Shown here: piece by piece, positions 34,828-43,435 of the stretch
How positions within the stretch are numbered: the stretch's first letter is position 1
How the letters are laid out: every line of letters starts with the position of its first letter
Assembly: GCF_008704795.1 (NCBI RefSeq)
Contig: NZ_CP023690.1
Span: 8,380,501-8,444,500, forward strand
DNA from: Streptomyces spectabilis
Lineage (GTDB): Bacteria; Actinomycetota; Actinomycetes; Streptomycetales; Streptomycetaceae
DNA: 64,000 nt
Direction of reading: 5' to 3'
Made by a program: the position numbers and the translations under genes
The notes under the pieces: generated by a model
Told to the model about the DNA's origin: nothing
Database searches by the model: none
What the model saw: only the letters and a program-made list of their open reading frames with translations

Positions 34828-35769
34828 TCAGCCCCGCAGCGCCGATGACACCTCCGCCGCCCACCGCCACGGCGCCGCGGTGCCGCCGGGCCGCGAGTTG
34901 AAGTACTCCCAGCCCATCACGCCGCCCATCTGCGGGTACTTGGCGACCAGGCGGCGCACGGTGGACTTCAGCCGGGGGGTGTCGACATAGCCGCTGCCGC
35001 CGTTGGACGGGTCGGTGAGGGTGCCCGCGACGACCTTCGACGCCGGTACGATGCCGCGCCGCATGACCGCGTCGTAGCTCGACGTCGACGCCATGCTGCC
35101 CCAGCCGTTGTAGAACTGGGCGTTGAACCAGGCGATGTCGCGGCCCCGGTCGCGGTACAGGCGCTCGTAGTCGAAGCCGGAGAGGTTGCCGCCGCCGCTG
35201 AGGGCGCTGCCCACCGGCGCCAGGGTGATGAGGAAGCCGGGGCCGAAGTCCCGGCGCAGGGCGTCGATGACGCGCTCGATGCCCGCGAGCGACATCCGCT
35301 CCTCGACGTCGAGGTCGACGCCGTCGAGGCCGTACTGGCGTATGAAGTCCCGAAGGAGCGGGTAATACGTGTCGAATTCCGTGTCGAGCCGCGTGAAGCT
35401 GCCCGGCGCCGCCCCGCCGACCATCCCGAGGACGTGCACGCCCTGGCTCTGGAGGGTCTTCAGGTCCCGCCACATCTGGTCGAACTTGGCCGCGTTCGGC
35501 GGATCGTCGTTCAGATGCACCGGCTTGTACGGGCCGTTGACGTCGTTGAGGTGCACCGCGGCGACGATGACGTCGGTCACCCCGGTGCGGTGCGCGGTCA
35601 GGCCGAGCGGCGAGACGTACGTGCCGTTCGTGTACTGCGTCTGGTAGTAGACGACGACGCGCTTGCCCGCCGCGGCGCGCGGCGCGGCGCTCGTGGCGGC
35701 GGCGTTCGCCGTGGCGGCGCTGCCCGCCGTGAGTGCGAGCGCGCCGAGAAGTACCGAGCGTCTTTTCAT
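34828..35769 (-). CDS. Secreted GH18 glycosidase
   Basis: A 313-aa extracellular protein. The signal peptide MKRRSVLLGALALTAG ends after an Ala-rich region. The catalytic barrel has the GH18 signature DGVDLDVEE (DxxDxDxE with the acid Glu at the end, about residue 161), SAxGG-like VHVLGMVGG, FNAQFYNGWG, and MGWEYFN. It should cleave beta-1,4 GlcNAc linkages (chitin) or chitobiose cores; the short single-domain form without a chitin-binding module leaves either possible. It is preceded by a long inverted repeat in the leader. Confidence 0.88.
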   Translation of the reverse strand: MKRRSVLLGALALTAGSAATANAAATSAAPRAAAGKRVVVYYQTQYTNGTYVSPLGLTAHRTGVTDVIVAAVHLNDVNGPYKPVHLNDDPPNAAKFDQMWRDLKTLQSQGVHVLGMVGGAAPGSFTRLDTEFDTYYPLLRDFIRQYGLDGVDLDVEERMSLAGIERVIDALRRDFGPGFLITLAPVGSALSGGGNLSGFDYERLYRDRGRDIAWFNAQFYNGWGSMASTSSYDAVMRRGIVPASKVVAGTLTDPSNGGSGYVDTPRLKSTVRRLVAKYPQMGGVMGWEYFNSRPGGTAAPWRWAAEVSSALRG

Positions 35770-35803
35770 GCGGAACTCTCCTCCGTGTCCTGCGCATTAC
35801 CGG

Positions 35804-35842
35804 CCGGAGCCGTTATCGGCCCGGTACCGCTAACGGCTCCGG
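35804..35842. promoter_or_regulatory. 12-bp-arm inverted repeat upstream of the GH18 gene
   Basis: CCGGAGCCGTTA (35804-35815) and TAACGGCTCCGG (35831-35842) are perfect complements around a 15-nt spacer. It lies 35-73 nt upstream of the GH18 start and downstream of the glycosyltransferase, so it is either an operator/leader hairpin or a terminator without a U tract. Confidence 0.6.
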
Positions 35843-35939
35843 GCCGAAAGCGGCCGCACCGGCAGCGGCGGTCACGATCATTGATCGAGACCGCCGCAAT
35901 TCTGACGACGGAGGGGGGACACGGCTAGAGCACGGCGTG

Positions 35940-35957
35940 AACTAATGCGCTTTAGTT
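35940..35957 (-). terminator. AT-rich hairpin at the glycosyltransferase stop
   Basis: AACTAA (35940-35945) and TTAGTT (35952-35957) with a 6-nt loop straddle the TAA stop codon of the glycosyltransferase gene. It is weak as a terminator because the stem is A/T-rich. Confidence 0.35.
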
Positions 35958-37274
35958 GGAGCTGGTGGCGACCGGCGTCCGCGCCTCGCGCGGCGTACGG
36001 TCCGGCCCCGCCGAGCCCGACGCCGACCGCGCGGGCACCGCGGCGGAGCCCCCGCCCCGGGCGCGGAGCCGCCGCAGCGCACGCCGCGCCCGCGCGGGCA
36101 CCACCCGCCGCCAGGACCGTCTGCGACGTGTGGAGCGCAGCTCGGCGAAGAGCAGTTCGTGCCGGGCCGCGATCGGTTCCGGGTCGTACCGCCGAGCGCT
36201 CTCCAGGGCGGCGGCGCCCATCGCGCGCCGCCGCGGCGCGTCCTCGATGAGTTCGAGCAGCGCCTTGGCCAGGGCGGCCTCGTCGCCCGTCGGCACCAGA
36301 CGGCCGTCGTGGCCGTCACTGATGATCTCGGCGGGGCCGAGCGGACAGTCGGTGCTCACCACCGGCACGCCGCACCGCATCGCCTCCACAAGCGTCATGC
36401 CGAACGACTCGGCGTCGGACGCCGACGCGACCACGGACGCCTGGGCGAACTCCGGCTCGATCGGCGAGCGCACCCCCATCAGCTCCACGTGCCCGCGCAG
36501 CCCGAGCTCCTCGACCGCGCGCTCCAGCGGCTCCTTCTGCTGCCCGCCGCCGTAGATCCGAAGGCGCCAGTCGGGGTGCCGCTCAGCGACCGTGGCGAAC
36601 GCCGCCACCAGCAGGTCGAACCGCTTGCCCGGCACGAGCCGCCCGGCGGCGGCGACGACCTTGGCGGTGCCGTCGGACGGCAGGACGTGCGGCCTCGGCA
36701 CCATGTTCGGGATGCTCAGGATCCGCACCCCCGGCAGCGGCATCCGCCTGCGGTACACCTCCGCGTCCGCCTCCGTGGTGGTCACCAGGGCGTCGAGGTC
36801 GCGGTAGTGGCGGGCGAGTTGGGCGCGAAGGCGTTTGCTGTGCGCGTCGTGCCGCAGGTGCTCCTGGCCGACCAGCAGCGCGCGGCGCGGGCCGAACCGC
36901 GCGAGGTACACATTGATCCCCGGCCGCGTACCGACGACCACGTCCGCGTCGCAGCGCCGCAGGTACGCCGCGACGCGCTCGTCGTGCAGGCGCGTGTACT
37001 GGTGGTGGCGCCGCTCCGCCGACGGGAACACCTCGGCGGGCTCGGCGAACGCCGGGTCCAGCGTGTCCGCGCTCCCGGCCCTGATGTCCACCAGCGGTAC
37101 GAGCCGCACGCGCGGGTCGACCTCGAAGCGCGGCCACTCGCGGTGGCGCATCAGCGAGACGATGGTGACGTCGTGGCGCTCGGACAACGCGGAGGCGAGA
37201 TTGAGGGTGGTGCGAATGGTGCCCCCCACGCCGTACACGTTGTGCAGCAGGAACACGACCTTCAGAGCCTTCAT
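35952..37274 (-). CDS. GT4-family glycosyltransferase
   Basis: A 440-aa GT-B glycosyltransferase. The N-terminal LLHNVYGVGGTIRTTLNLA acceptor-domain loop is followed by VVAAAGRLVPGKRFDLLVAAF and the donor-site SDAESFGMTLVEAMRCGVPVVSTDCPLGPAEII with its EX7E pattern. A basic C-terminal tail of about 70 residues, rich in Arg, is unlikely to be catalytic and may hold the enzyme at the membrane. It probably builds a cell-surface glycan; donor and acceptor are unknown. The ATG at 37274 was chosen because MKALKVVFLLHN is the typical start; the frame upstream is antisense to the response regulator gene. Confidence 0.88.
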   Translation of the reverse strand: MKALKVVFLLHNVYGVGGTIRTTLNLASALSERHDVTIVSLMRHREWPRFEVDPRVRLVPLVDIRAGSADTLDPAFAEPAEVFPSAERRHHQYTRLHDERVAAYLRRCDADVVVGTRPGINVYLARFGPRRALLVGQEHLRHDAHSKRLRAQLARHYRDLDALVTTTEADAEVYRRRMPLPGVRILSIPNMVPRPHVLPSDGTAKVVAAAGRLVPGKRFDLLVAAFATVAERHPDWRLRIYGGGQQKEPLERAVEELGLRGHVELMGVRSPIEPEFAQASVVASASDAESFGMTLVEAMRCGVPVVSTDCPLGPAEIISDGHDGRLVPTGDEAALAKALLELIEDAPRRRAMGAAALESARRYDPEPIAARHELLFAELRSTRRRRSWRRVVPARARRALRRLRARGGGSAAVPARSASGSAGPDRTPREARTPVATSSN

Positions 37275-37460
37275 GCGGAGCTTTCCCCTCGGCGGTGCTC
37301 GACAGATCCGCGCGTGCGTCGGGACGCGCGGCGAAATGACGCGGCAGAAACGCAAGCCACCTTCCCGCGCCCGGGTAAGCCGGGATTCCGGCCACGGTGA
37401 GAGGACGGTAAGAACGCGGCCCTTGGCCGGTGGAACAGGGGCGGTTGGCAGACTAACGGG

Positions 37461-38213
37461 ATGCCGCACACCGAGCCGTATCGCAACACGCCGACTCCCG
37501 GCGGTCCGTCGCACACCGTGCTGCTCGCCGAGGACGACCGTGCCATCCGCAACTCGCTCGAGCGCGCCCTGACGCTGGAGGGCTACCGCGTCACCGCCGT
37601 CGCCGACGGCGTCCAGGCGCTCGCGGCCGCGCACCGGCAACCGCCCGACCTGCTCGTCCTGGACGTGATGATGCCCGGCATCGACGGTCTCCAGGTGTGC
37701 CGGGTGCTGCGCGCCGAAGGCAGCAGGACGCCCGTCCTGATGCTCACCGCCCGGGTGGAGACCGCCGCCCGCGTCGCCGGACTCGACGCGGGCGCCGACG
37801 ACTACGTGGCCAAGCCCTTCGAGGTCGACGAGGTCTTCGCCCGGCTGCGCGCGCTGCTGCGCCGGGCGGACGGAGCGGTGGCGGCGGGTGGAACCGCCGG
37901 CGACGGCCCCGACGGTGTCCTCAGGGCGGGCGACCTGCACATCGACCCCGGGGCCCGGCGCGCCTGGCGCGGACCCCGCGAAGTCGAACTCACCCGCACC
38001 GAGTTCGACCTCCTGCACCTGCTGGCCCGCAACGAGGGCATCGTCCTCGACCACGCCACCATCTACGACCGCATCTGGGGCTACGACTTCGGGCCGAACT
38101 CCAAGAACCTCGCCGTGTACGTGGGTTACCTGCGCCGCAAGCTCGACGCGCCCGGGGCGCCGCCGCTCATCCACACCCTGCGCGGCGTCGGGTACGTCCT
38201 GCGGGCGTCATGA
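37461..38213 (+). CDS. OmpR-family response regulator
   Basis: A 250-aa two-component regulator. The receiver domain has acidic pocket LLAEDD, phospho-acceptor Asp in LLVLDVMMPGIDG (about residue 72), Thr in LMLTAR and Lys in VAKPF. A winged-helix DNA-binding domain follows (VELTRTEFDLLHLLARNEG...YVGYLRRKLD...IHTLRGVGYVLR). It overlaps the sensor kinase start by 4 nt (ATGA) and is similar in pattern to mycobacterial MprA. An extra 15-residue N-terminal segment precedes the receiver. Confidence 0.94.
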   Translation: MPHTEPYRNTPTPGGPSHTVLLAEDDRAIRNSLERALTLEGYRVTAVADGVQALAAAHRQPPDLLVLDVMMPGIDGLQVCRVLRAEGSRTPVLMLTARVETAARVAGLDAGADDYVAKPFEVDEVFARLRALLRRADGAVAAGGTAGDGPDGVLRAGDLHIDPGARRAWRGPREVELTRTEFDLLHLLARNEGIVLDHATIYDRIWGYDFGPNSKNLAVYVGYLRRKLDAPGAPPLIHTLRGVGYVLRAS

Positions 38214-39589
38214 GGACCGGCGCCCGGATCGGCACGAGCCTCGGCACGAGGTTCGCCGCCTCGTTCGCGGCGGTCGCCGTCGTCGTCACCCTCCTCGTGG
38301 GCTTCCTCAGCTACGACGCGGCGGCCCGCCTCATCCGCCGCGACCAGCACTCGGCCTTCAACGAAGTCGTCGAGGACCTGCGCGAGCAGGTGCGCAGACA
38401 CCGCCTGAACGTCTCCATCGCCACAGACCTCGACGGCGACGGCGTCCGCGACGACCTGCTGCGGCCCACCCGCTTCGACGCCCAGGTCCTCGGCCCCCGC
38501 GGCGGGGTCACCGAGCGCGGCAGACGCCGCCTTCCGGTGGGCGACGAGGAGCGCGCGACGGCCGCGAAGGAGCGGCCCGGCGTGGTGACGCGCCGCGACG
38601 TCGACCTCGCCCACGGGGACTACTGGCTGGTCACCGTCTCCCTCGGCGACGGCCTCGGCGCCATCCAGGTGGCGCGGGAGTTCAGCGACACCGAGGACCT
38701 GCTGCACAGCCTCCAGCGGCGCACGCTGCTGCTCGCCACGCTCGTGGTCCTGGCCGCGGCCCTCGCGGGCTGGTGGCTGGCCCGCCGGATCACCCGGCGC
38801 CTGGTGCGGCTCGCCCACGCGGCCGAGGACGTGGCGCAGACCGGCCGCGTCGACCGGCAGGTGCCGGTGGCCGGGAGCGACGAGGTGGGGCGGCTCGGCC
38901 GCTCCTTCGACCGCATGCTGGGCCGCCTCGCGCAGGCCGAGGACGACCAGCGGCGGCTCGTCCAGGACGCGGGGCACGAGCTGCGCACGCCGCTCACCTC
39001 ACTGCGTACGAACATCGCGGTGCTGCGCCGCATCGACGAACTGGAGCCGTCCGTGCGGGCGGAGCTGGTCGTCGACCTGGCCGACGAGTCCCGTGAACTC
39101 ACCGACCTCGTCAACGAACTCGTCGCCATCGCCGCGGGCCGCCACGGTGACGAACCGCCCGTCGACCTCGTCCTCGCGGACGTCGCCGAAGAGGCCGCGG
39201 CGGTGGCGCGCCGCCGCACCGGCCGCGAGATCGCGGTCCGCGCGCGGGACGACACACCCGTCCGGGCCCGCCCCGCCGCGGTCAAGGGCGCGATCACCAA
39301 CCTCCTGGAGAACGCCGCCAAGTTCGACCGCGACGGCACCGCCCCCATCGACCTGGAGGTCTCTGCCGACCGCGTCGAGGTCCGCGACCGGGGGCCCGGC
39401 ATCGCGGCCACCGACCTCGCGCGCGTCTTCGACCGCTTCTACCGCGCCCCGGCCGCGCGCAGCCTCCCCGGCTCGGGCCTCGGCCTGTCGATCGTCCGCG
39501 ACGTGGCGAGGTCCCACGGCGGCACGGTCTTCGCCGGGGCGAGGCCCGGGGGAGGGGCGGTGGTGGGCTTCACGCTCGGCGAGCCCTGA
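38210..39589 (+). CDS. Sensor histidine kinase with a DxDGDG motif in its sensor domain
   Basis: A 459-aa membrane kinase partner of the preceding regulator. It has TM1 (about residues 17-38) and an extracytoplasmic sensor of about 125 residues containing DLDGDGVRDD (73-82), which looks like a calcium-binding loop. TM2 (about 165-185), a HAMP linker, and the H box DAGHELRTPLTSLRTN follow. The ATPase domain has N box NLLENAAKF, DRGPGI, and GSGLGLSIVRD. It resembles mycobacterial MprB and Streptomyces CseC-type envelope sensors. ATG 38210 overlaps the regulator stop. Confidence 0.94.
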   Translation: MRTGARIGTSLGTRFAASFAAVAVVVTLLVGFLSYDAAARLIRRDQHSAFNEVVEDLREQVRRHRLNVSIATDLDGDGVRDDLLRPTRFDAQVLGPRGGVTERGRRRLPVGDEERATAAKERPGVVTRRDVDLAHGDYWLVTVSLGDGLGAIQVAREFSDTEDLLHSLQRRTLLLATLVVLAAALAGWWLARRITRRLVRLAHAAEDVAQTGRVDRQVPVAGSDEVGRLGRSFDRMLGRLAQAEDDQRRLVQDAGHELRTPLTSLRTNIAVLRRIDELEPSVRAELVVDLADESRELTDLVNELVAIAAGRHGDEPPVDLVLADVAEEAAAVARRRTGREIAVRARDDTPVRARPAAVKGAITNLLENAAKFDRDGTAPIDLEVSADRVEVRDRGPGIAATDLARVFDRFYRAPAARSLPGSGLGLSIVRDVARSHGGTVFAGARPGGGAVVGFTLGEP

Positions 39590-39610
39590 GGCCGGGCCGG
39601 GGGCCCGGCC
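39590..39610. terminator. Terminator between kinase and TPR genes
   Basis: Perfect 9-bp arms (39590-39598 and 39602-39610) with a 3-nt loop, placed between convergent stop codons. Confidence 0.7.
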
Positions 39611-39613
39611 CGC

Positions 39614-39958
39614 TCACGGGGTCGGCTCACCGGACAGCGCGGCCGCCATCCGCAGCTGCGGTACGGCCTCCGCGTCCCGGCCCTGCCGTTCGAGGGTGCG
39701 GCCGAGCATCAGCCGGGCGTAGCTCTCCACGGGGTCGAGCTCCAGGACCGCGCGCAGCTCGGTCTCGGCGCGGCGCAGCTGGGCCGAGTGGTAGTAGGCG
39801 CGGGCGAGCAGCAGCCGCGGGGCGACCTGCTCGGGCACCTCGTCCGCCAGCGGGGCGAGGATGCGCGCCGCCGTCGCGTACTCCTTGGCGTCGAAGAACT
39901 GCCCCGCCCGCTCCCAGCGCTCGGCGGCGGTTCCGTGGTCGTAGTAGGTGATGTTCAC
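39614..39958 (-). CDS. Small tetratricopeptide-repeat protein
   Basis: A 114-aa protein made of about three TPR helical hairpins (ERAGQFFDAKEYATAARILAP, APRLLLARAYYHSAQLRRAE, ESYARLMLGRTLERQGRDAE), a protein-interaction scaffold. I chose the GTG at 39958 because GAGGAGG lies 7 nt upstream. An earlier ATG at 39985 overlaps the -10 element of a perfect SigR promoter and cannot be on the transcript. It is therefore a likely member of the disulfide-stress regulon. Confidence 0.85.
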   Translation of the reverse strand: MNITYYDHGTAAERWERAGQFFDAKEYATAARILAPLADEVPEQVAPRLLLARAYYHSAQLRRAETELRAVLELDPVESYARLMLGRTLERQGRDAEAVPQLRMAAALSGEPTP

Positions 39959-39983
39959 TGTGGTGGCCTCCTCGACGGCCCAC

Positions 39984-40009
39984 AACGAAGCCAGGTATTT
40001 GAATATTCC
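39984..40009 (-). promoter_or_regulatory. SigR-type promoter of the TPR gene
   Basis: On the minus strand GGAAT (40009-40005), 18 nt, then GTT (39986-39984) followed by G: an exact match to GGAAT-N18-GTT. The predicted start point near 39976 leaves a leader of about 18 nt. Confidence 0.85.
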
Positions 40010-40182
40010 ACTACGTCGTGGTGTGGGCTCGGGGCATGGGCCCAGGGGCGTGGGCCCGAGGACGCATCCGGCTCCGGAACGGCTCCGGACAGGCTCCGTC
40101 TCCGGACAGTCTCCGGACCGTCTCCTGGCGGCGCGAAGGCGGATGCTGACGGGCCGGGCTCGTCGGGGCTAGGTTGTGCGAC

Positions 40183-41148
40183 ATGAGCAATCTTGATCGC
40201 GAGGCGGTGCCGGCCCAGTGCGGCGGCCGCGGGTTCGTCGTCGCGGAACCGGTGCGGGAACTCCTCAGCCCTCGACGCGTGCAGCTCGGCGAGTCCACCG
40301 AGGTGCGACGGCTCCTGCCGAACCTGGGGCGGCGCATGGTGGGCGCCTGGTGCTTCGTCGATCACTACGGCCCCGACGACATCGCCGACGAGCCCGGCAT
40401 GCAGGTGCCGCCGCACCCGCACATGGGCCTGCAGACCGTGTCGTGGCTGCACGAGGGTGAGGTCCTGCACCGCGACAGCACGGGCAGCCTGCAGACGGTC
40501 CGCCCGCGCGAGCTGGGTCTGATGACGTCGGGCCGGGCCATCTCCCACTCCGAGGAGAGCCCCAAGTCGCACGCCCGCCTCCTGCACGGCGCGCAGCTCT
40601 GGGTGGCGCTGCCGGACGCCCACCGCCACACCGAGCCGCACTTCGAGCACCACCCCGACCTGCCGGTCGTCACGGCACCGGGTCTGAGCGCGAAGCTCCT
40701 GCTCGGCTCCCTCGACGGCACCACGTCACCCGGTACGACGTACACCCCGATCGTCGGCGCGGACCTGACCCTCACCCAGGGCGCCGACCTCCGCCTCCCT
40801 CTGGAGCCCGACTTCGAGTACGCCGTCCTGTCCATGTCCGGCGAGGCCCACGTGGACGGCGTCCCCCTGCTCCCCGGCTCCATGCTCTACCTGGGCTGCG
40901 GCCGCACCGAACTCCCCGTACGCGCCGCGTCCGACGCGAGCCTCATGCTCCTCGGCGGCGAGCCGTTCGAGGAGGAACTGATCATGTGGTGGAACTTCAT
41001 CGGCCGCACCCAGTCCGACATCGAACAGGCCCGCACGGACTGGATGACGGGCACCCGCTTCGGCGAGGTGAAGGGCTACGACGGGGCCCCGCTGCCCGCG
41101 CCTGAGCTGCCGCCGGTGGCGTTGAAGCCTCGGGGGAGGGTCCGTTGA
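40183..41148 (+). CDS. Pirin family protein
   Basis: A 321-aa bicupin. The N-terminal cupin has the pirin metal ligands (FVDHYGPDD, PPHPHMGLQTVSWLHEGEVLHRDS, LMTSGRAISHSEES). The C-terminal part has FEEELIMWWNFIGRTQSDIEQARTDW, typical of pirins. Bacterial pirins act as quercetinases or regulators of central metabolism; which applies here is unknown. ATG 40183 is preferred, with GTG 40174 in frame. The region just upstream contains repeated CTCCGGA motifs without clear function. Confidence 0.9.
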   Translation: MSNLDREAVPAQCGGRGFVVAEPVRELLSPRRVQLGESTEVRRLLPNLGRRMVGAWCFVDHYGPDDIADEPGMQVPPHPHMGLQTVSWLHEGEVLHRDSTGSLQTVRPRELGLMTSGRAISHSEESPKSHARLLHGAQLWVALPDAHRHTEPHFEHHPDLPVVTAPGLSAKLLLGSLDGTTSPGTTYTPIVGADLTLTQGADLRLPLEPDFEYAVLSMSGEAHVDGVPLLPGSMLYLGCGRTELPVRAASDASLMLLGGEPFEEELIMWWNFIGRTQSDIEQARTDWMTGTRFGEVKGYDGAPLPAPELPPVALKPRGRVR

Positions 41149-41190
41149 CCTGGGCGGACGTGGCGGGAGAGCTACTGCGCGGCGCCGCCG

Positions 41191-42396
41191 TCAACGGCGG
41201 GCCGAGGACCGGTCGCGCCAGCCGACCGGCAGCGCGTCGAACTTCCTGAACTTCCAGCCGCACGGCTGTGACTCCTGCGCCAGGCTCAGGTGGGGGAAGC
41301 GTTCCAGTAGTGCGTGCAGCGCGCCCGCGACGATGGCCGGGACGACGGACGCGGCGAGACACTCGTGCCGACCGAACCCGAGCGACAAGGGGGTGGTGGT
41401 GCGGGCGCGCCGAAGGTCGAACCGGTCCGCGTCGGGGAAGACGGACTCGTCCCGGTTGGCCGAGGCGATGCCGGGCGCCACCGGTGCGCCGGCGGGGAGG
41501 TCCCGGCCTCCCAGGACCAGGGGCCTTGTCGTGAGCCGGCCGACGGTTCCGACCGGGGCGGCCCAGCGGATCCCCTCGTGCACCGCGGCGCCCAGCAGTC
41601 CCAGGTCGGCCCGCAGGGCGTCCATCTGCTCCGGGTGAGTGAGCAGGGCGTGCAGCGTGTTGCCTGCCAGCCAGCCCGGCTCCCGTACCGCGCTCGTCAT
41701 CATCCTGAGTGTCGCCAGCGCCTGCGTCGCGTTGCCTGACGCGTCGGTCCCCGGGAGCCCGGCGTGGACCAGCGCCGACAGTGGCGAGTCGTCCGGCCGC
41801 GTGAGCAACCGTGTCAGATACGGCGTCAGAGTCCGCTCCATCTCCGCCGATACGGCCGCTCCGGTCTGGTGCGCCGCGGTGTCCTTGGTCGGGTTGTACA
41901 GCGCCGCGGTCAGGTTCGACGACCAGCGCGTGAGGCCGGCCGTGTCGATGCCGTCGACGTCGTCGAGGCCGAGGAGCCACATCGAGGTGGCCACGGAGAC
42001 CGGTTCGAAGTATTCGGCCATCAGATCGGCGTGATCGTGGTGGGCGAGGTCCTGGAGCCGCCGAGCGGCGAGGGAGCGGGCATGGGCGGCGACCGCGGGG
42101 GCCGTCTCCCGGCGGAACCGGTCGTCGACCGACGCGCGGATCGCGGCATGCCGGTCGCCCTCCTGGTTCAGGACGTTCTCCGCCCCGCAGTACGTGGACA
42201 GCGGGGAGACGTCGTTGGTGGTGGTGAACGACTCCGGACTCGTCAGCACGTGACGCACATCGCTCCAGCGGGTGACGAGCCAGGCGCCCACGGCGGGCAC
42301 CCACGCCACCGGCTCCTCGGCGCGCAACCGCTCGTAGATCGGATAGGGGTCCGCCTCCAGGCGGTCCACCGTGATGCTGTCGGTCAGCGCGGACAT
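41191..42396 (-). CDS. Cytochrome P450 lacking the I-helix Thr
   Basis: A 401-aa soluble bacterial P450. The heme Cys motif is LGFGRHECLA, the ExxR is EGIRW, and PxxF-like DADRFDLRR is present. The I helix, where monooxygenases normally have AGxET, reads SAVREPGWLAGN. The conserved Thr that protonates the peroxo intermediate is replaced by Pro, suggesting atypical chemistry or a peroxide-dependent enzyme. The ATG at 42396 has GAGGAG seven nt upstream. It diverges from an aldolase/lyase/decarboxylase operon across a shared regulatory gap. Confidence 0.88.
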   Translation of the reverse strand: MSALTDSITVDRLEADPYPIYERLRAEEPVAWVPAVGAWLVTRWSDVRHVLTSPESFTTTNDVSPLSTYCGAENVLNQEGDRHAAIRASVDDRFRRETAPAVAAHARSLAARRLQDLAHHDHADLMAEYFEPVSVATSMWLLGLDDVDGIDTAGLTRWSSNLTAALYNPTKDTAAHQTGAAVSAEMERTLTPYLTRLLTRPDDSPLSALVHAGLPGTDASGNATQALATLRMMTSAVREPGWLAGNTLHALLTHPEQMDALRADLGLLGAAVHEGIRWAAPVGTVGRLTTRPLVLGGRDLPAGAPVAPGIASANRDESVFPDADRFDLRRARTTTPLSLGFGRHECLAASVVPAIVAGALHALLERFPHLSLAQESQPCGWKFRKFDALPVGWRDRSSARR

Positions 42397-42465
42397 GATG
42401 CCACTCCTCGGGCGGATTTCCACCGGTACTGCCCCGCGCCTGGAACATAACCCGCCGGAGCGTCC

Positions 42466-42486
42466 GGCAATCTGGCACGAATTGCC
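42466..42486. promoter_or_regulatory. Inverted repeat in the P450/aldolase divergent promoter
   Basis: GGCAAT-N9-ATTGCC, a perfect 6-bp-arm inverted repeat immediately followed by TAGTAC, which could be a -10 hexamer for the aldolase operon. It is a candidate operator for co-regulation of both directions. Confidence 0.5.
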
Positions 42487-42585
42487 TAGTACCAAAGGAT
42501 CGAAGGTCGTCGCCGGGTGGCATGCGCGGGCTTTCTGGCTGAGGATCGCGAAGGGAGTCCTGTGAAAGTCAGAGGAGACACGGCC

Positions 42586-43434
42586 ATGGGCGAATCCTTC
42601 GAGGCCCGCAAGTCGGATCTGGTGCGGTTGGCTCAGGAGCGCATGCAGTCCGCGATCGCCGACAATACCTGGACGAAACTTCAGAAACTTGCTCTGACCT
42701 GCCGGATTCTTTTCCATATGGGGCACGACTCCGGGTTGTCCGGGCAGATCACCACGCGCGCGGAGGAACCGGGGACGTACTACACCCAGCGCCTCGGGCT
42801 CGGCTTCGACGAGATAACCGAGTGGAATCTCCTCAAGGTCGACGAGGACCTCAACGTGCTCGAAGGCGGCGGGATGGCGAATCCGGCCAACCGCTTTCAC
42901 AGCTGGGTCTACCGGGCCCGTCCGGACGTGAACTGCATCATTCACACCCATCCACCGTACGTATCGGCCCTCTCCATGCTGGAGATTCCGCTGGCCCTCT
43001 CCCACATGGACACCTGCCCCCTCTACGAGGACTGTGCATTCCTGCCGAAATGGCCGGGAATTCCAGTCGGAAACGAAGAGGGCGAACTGATAGCCGGGGC
43101 CCTGGGCGACAAGAAGGCGCTCATGCTCGCCCACCACGGCCAACTGGTGGCATGCGCCTCCGTCGAGGAAGCGTGCGTGCTCGCCGTACTGTTCGAACGC
43201 GCGGCCAGGCTGCAGTTGCTCGCGATGGCTGCGGGCGACATCAAGCCGGTGGACGAACTGCTGGCCGTGGAGGCGCACGACTGGGTCTCCACCCCCAAAC
43301 GCCATCAGGCCGCCTTCGCGTACTACGCGCGCCGGGCGCTGCGCCATGGGCACGACGACTGCATCGACGCGGCTCCGCCGGACGTCTCCGGGGCCACGGA
43401 CCGGCACACGATCCCCATCGAGGGAGGGGTGTGA
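42586..43434 (+). CDS. Class II aldolase/adducin family protein
   Basis: A 282-aa zinc enzyme of the fuculose-phosphate-aldolase fold. The region GHDSGLSGQITTR forms the phosphate/substrate loop. IIHTHPPYVSAL and the later MLAHHGQLVAC supply metal-binding His, and ANRFHSWVYRARPD is typical. It cleaves or forms a C-C bond next to a carbonyl, or decarboxylates; the substrate is not identified. ATG 42586 follows AGAGGAG by 8 nt; GTG 42562 is an alternative. The next gene starts 1 nt after its stop. Confidence 0.87.
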   Translation: MGESFEARKSDLVRLAQERMQSAIADNTWTKLQKLALTCRILFHMGHDSGLSGQITTRAEEPGTYYTQRLGLGFDEITEWNLLKVDEDLNVLEGGGMANPANRFHSWVYRARPDVNCIIHTHPPYVSALSMLEIPLALSHMDTCPLYEDCAFLPKWPGIPVGNEEGELIAGALGDKKALMLAHHGQLVACASVEEACVLAVLFERAARLQLLAMAAGDIKPVDELLAVEAHDWVSTPKRHQAAFAYYARRALRHGHDDCIDAAPPDVSGATDRHTIPIEGGV

Positions 43435-43435
43435 C

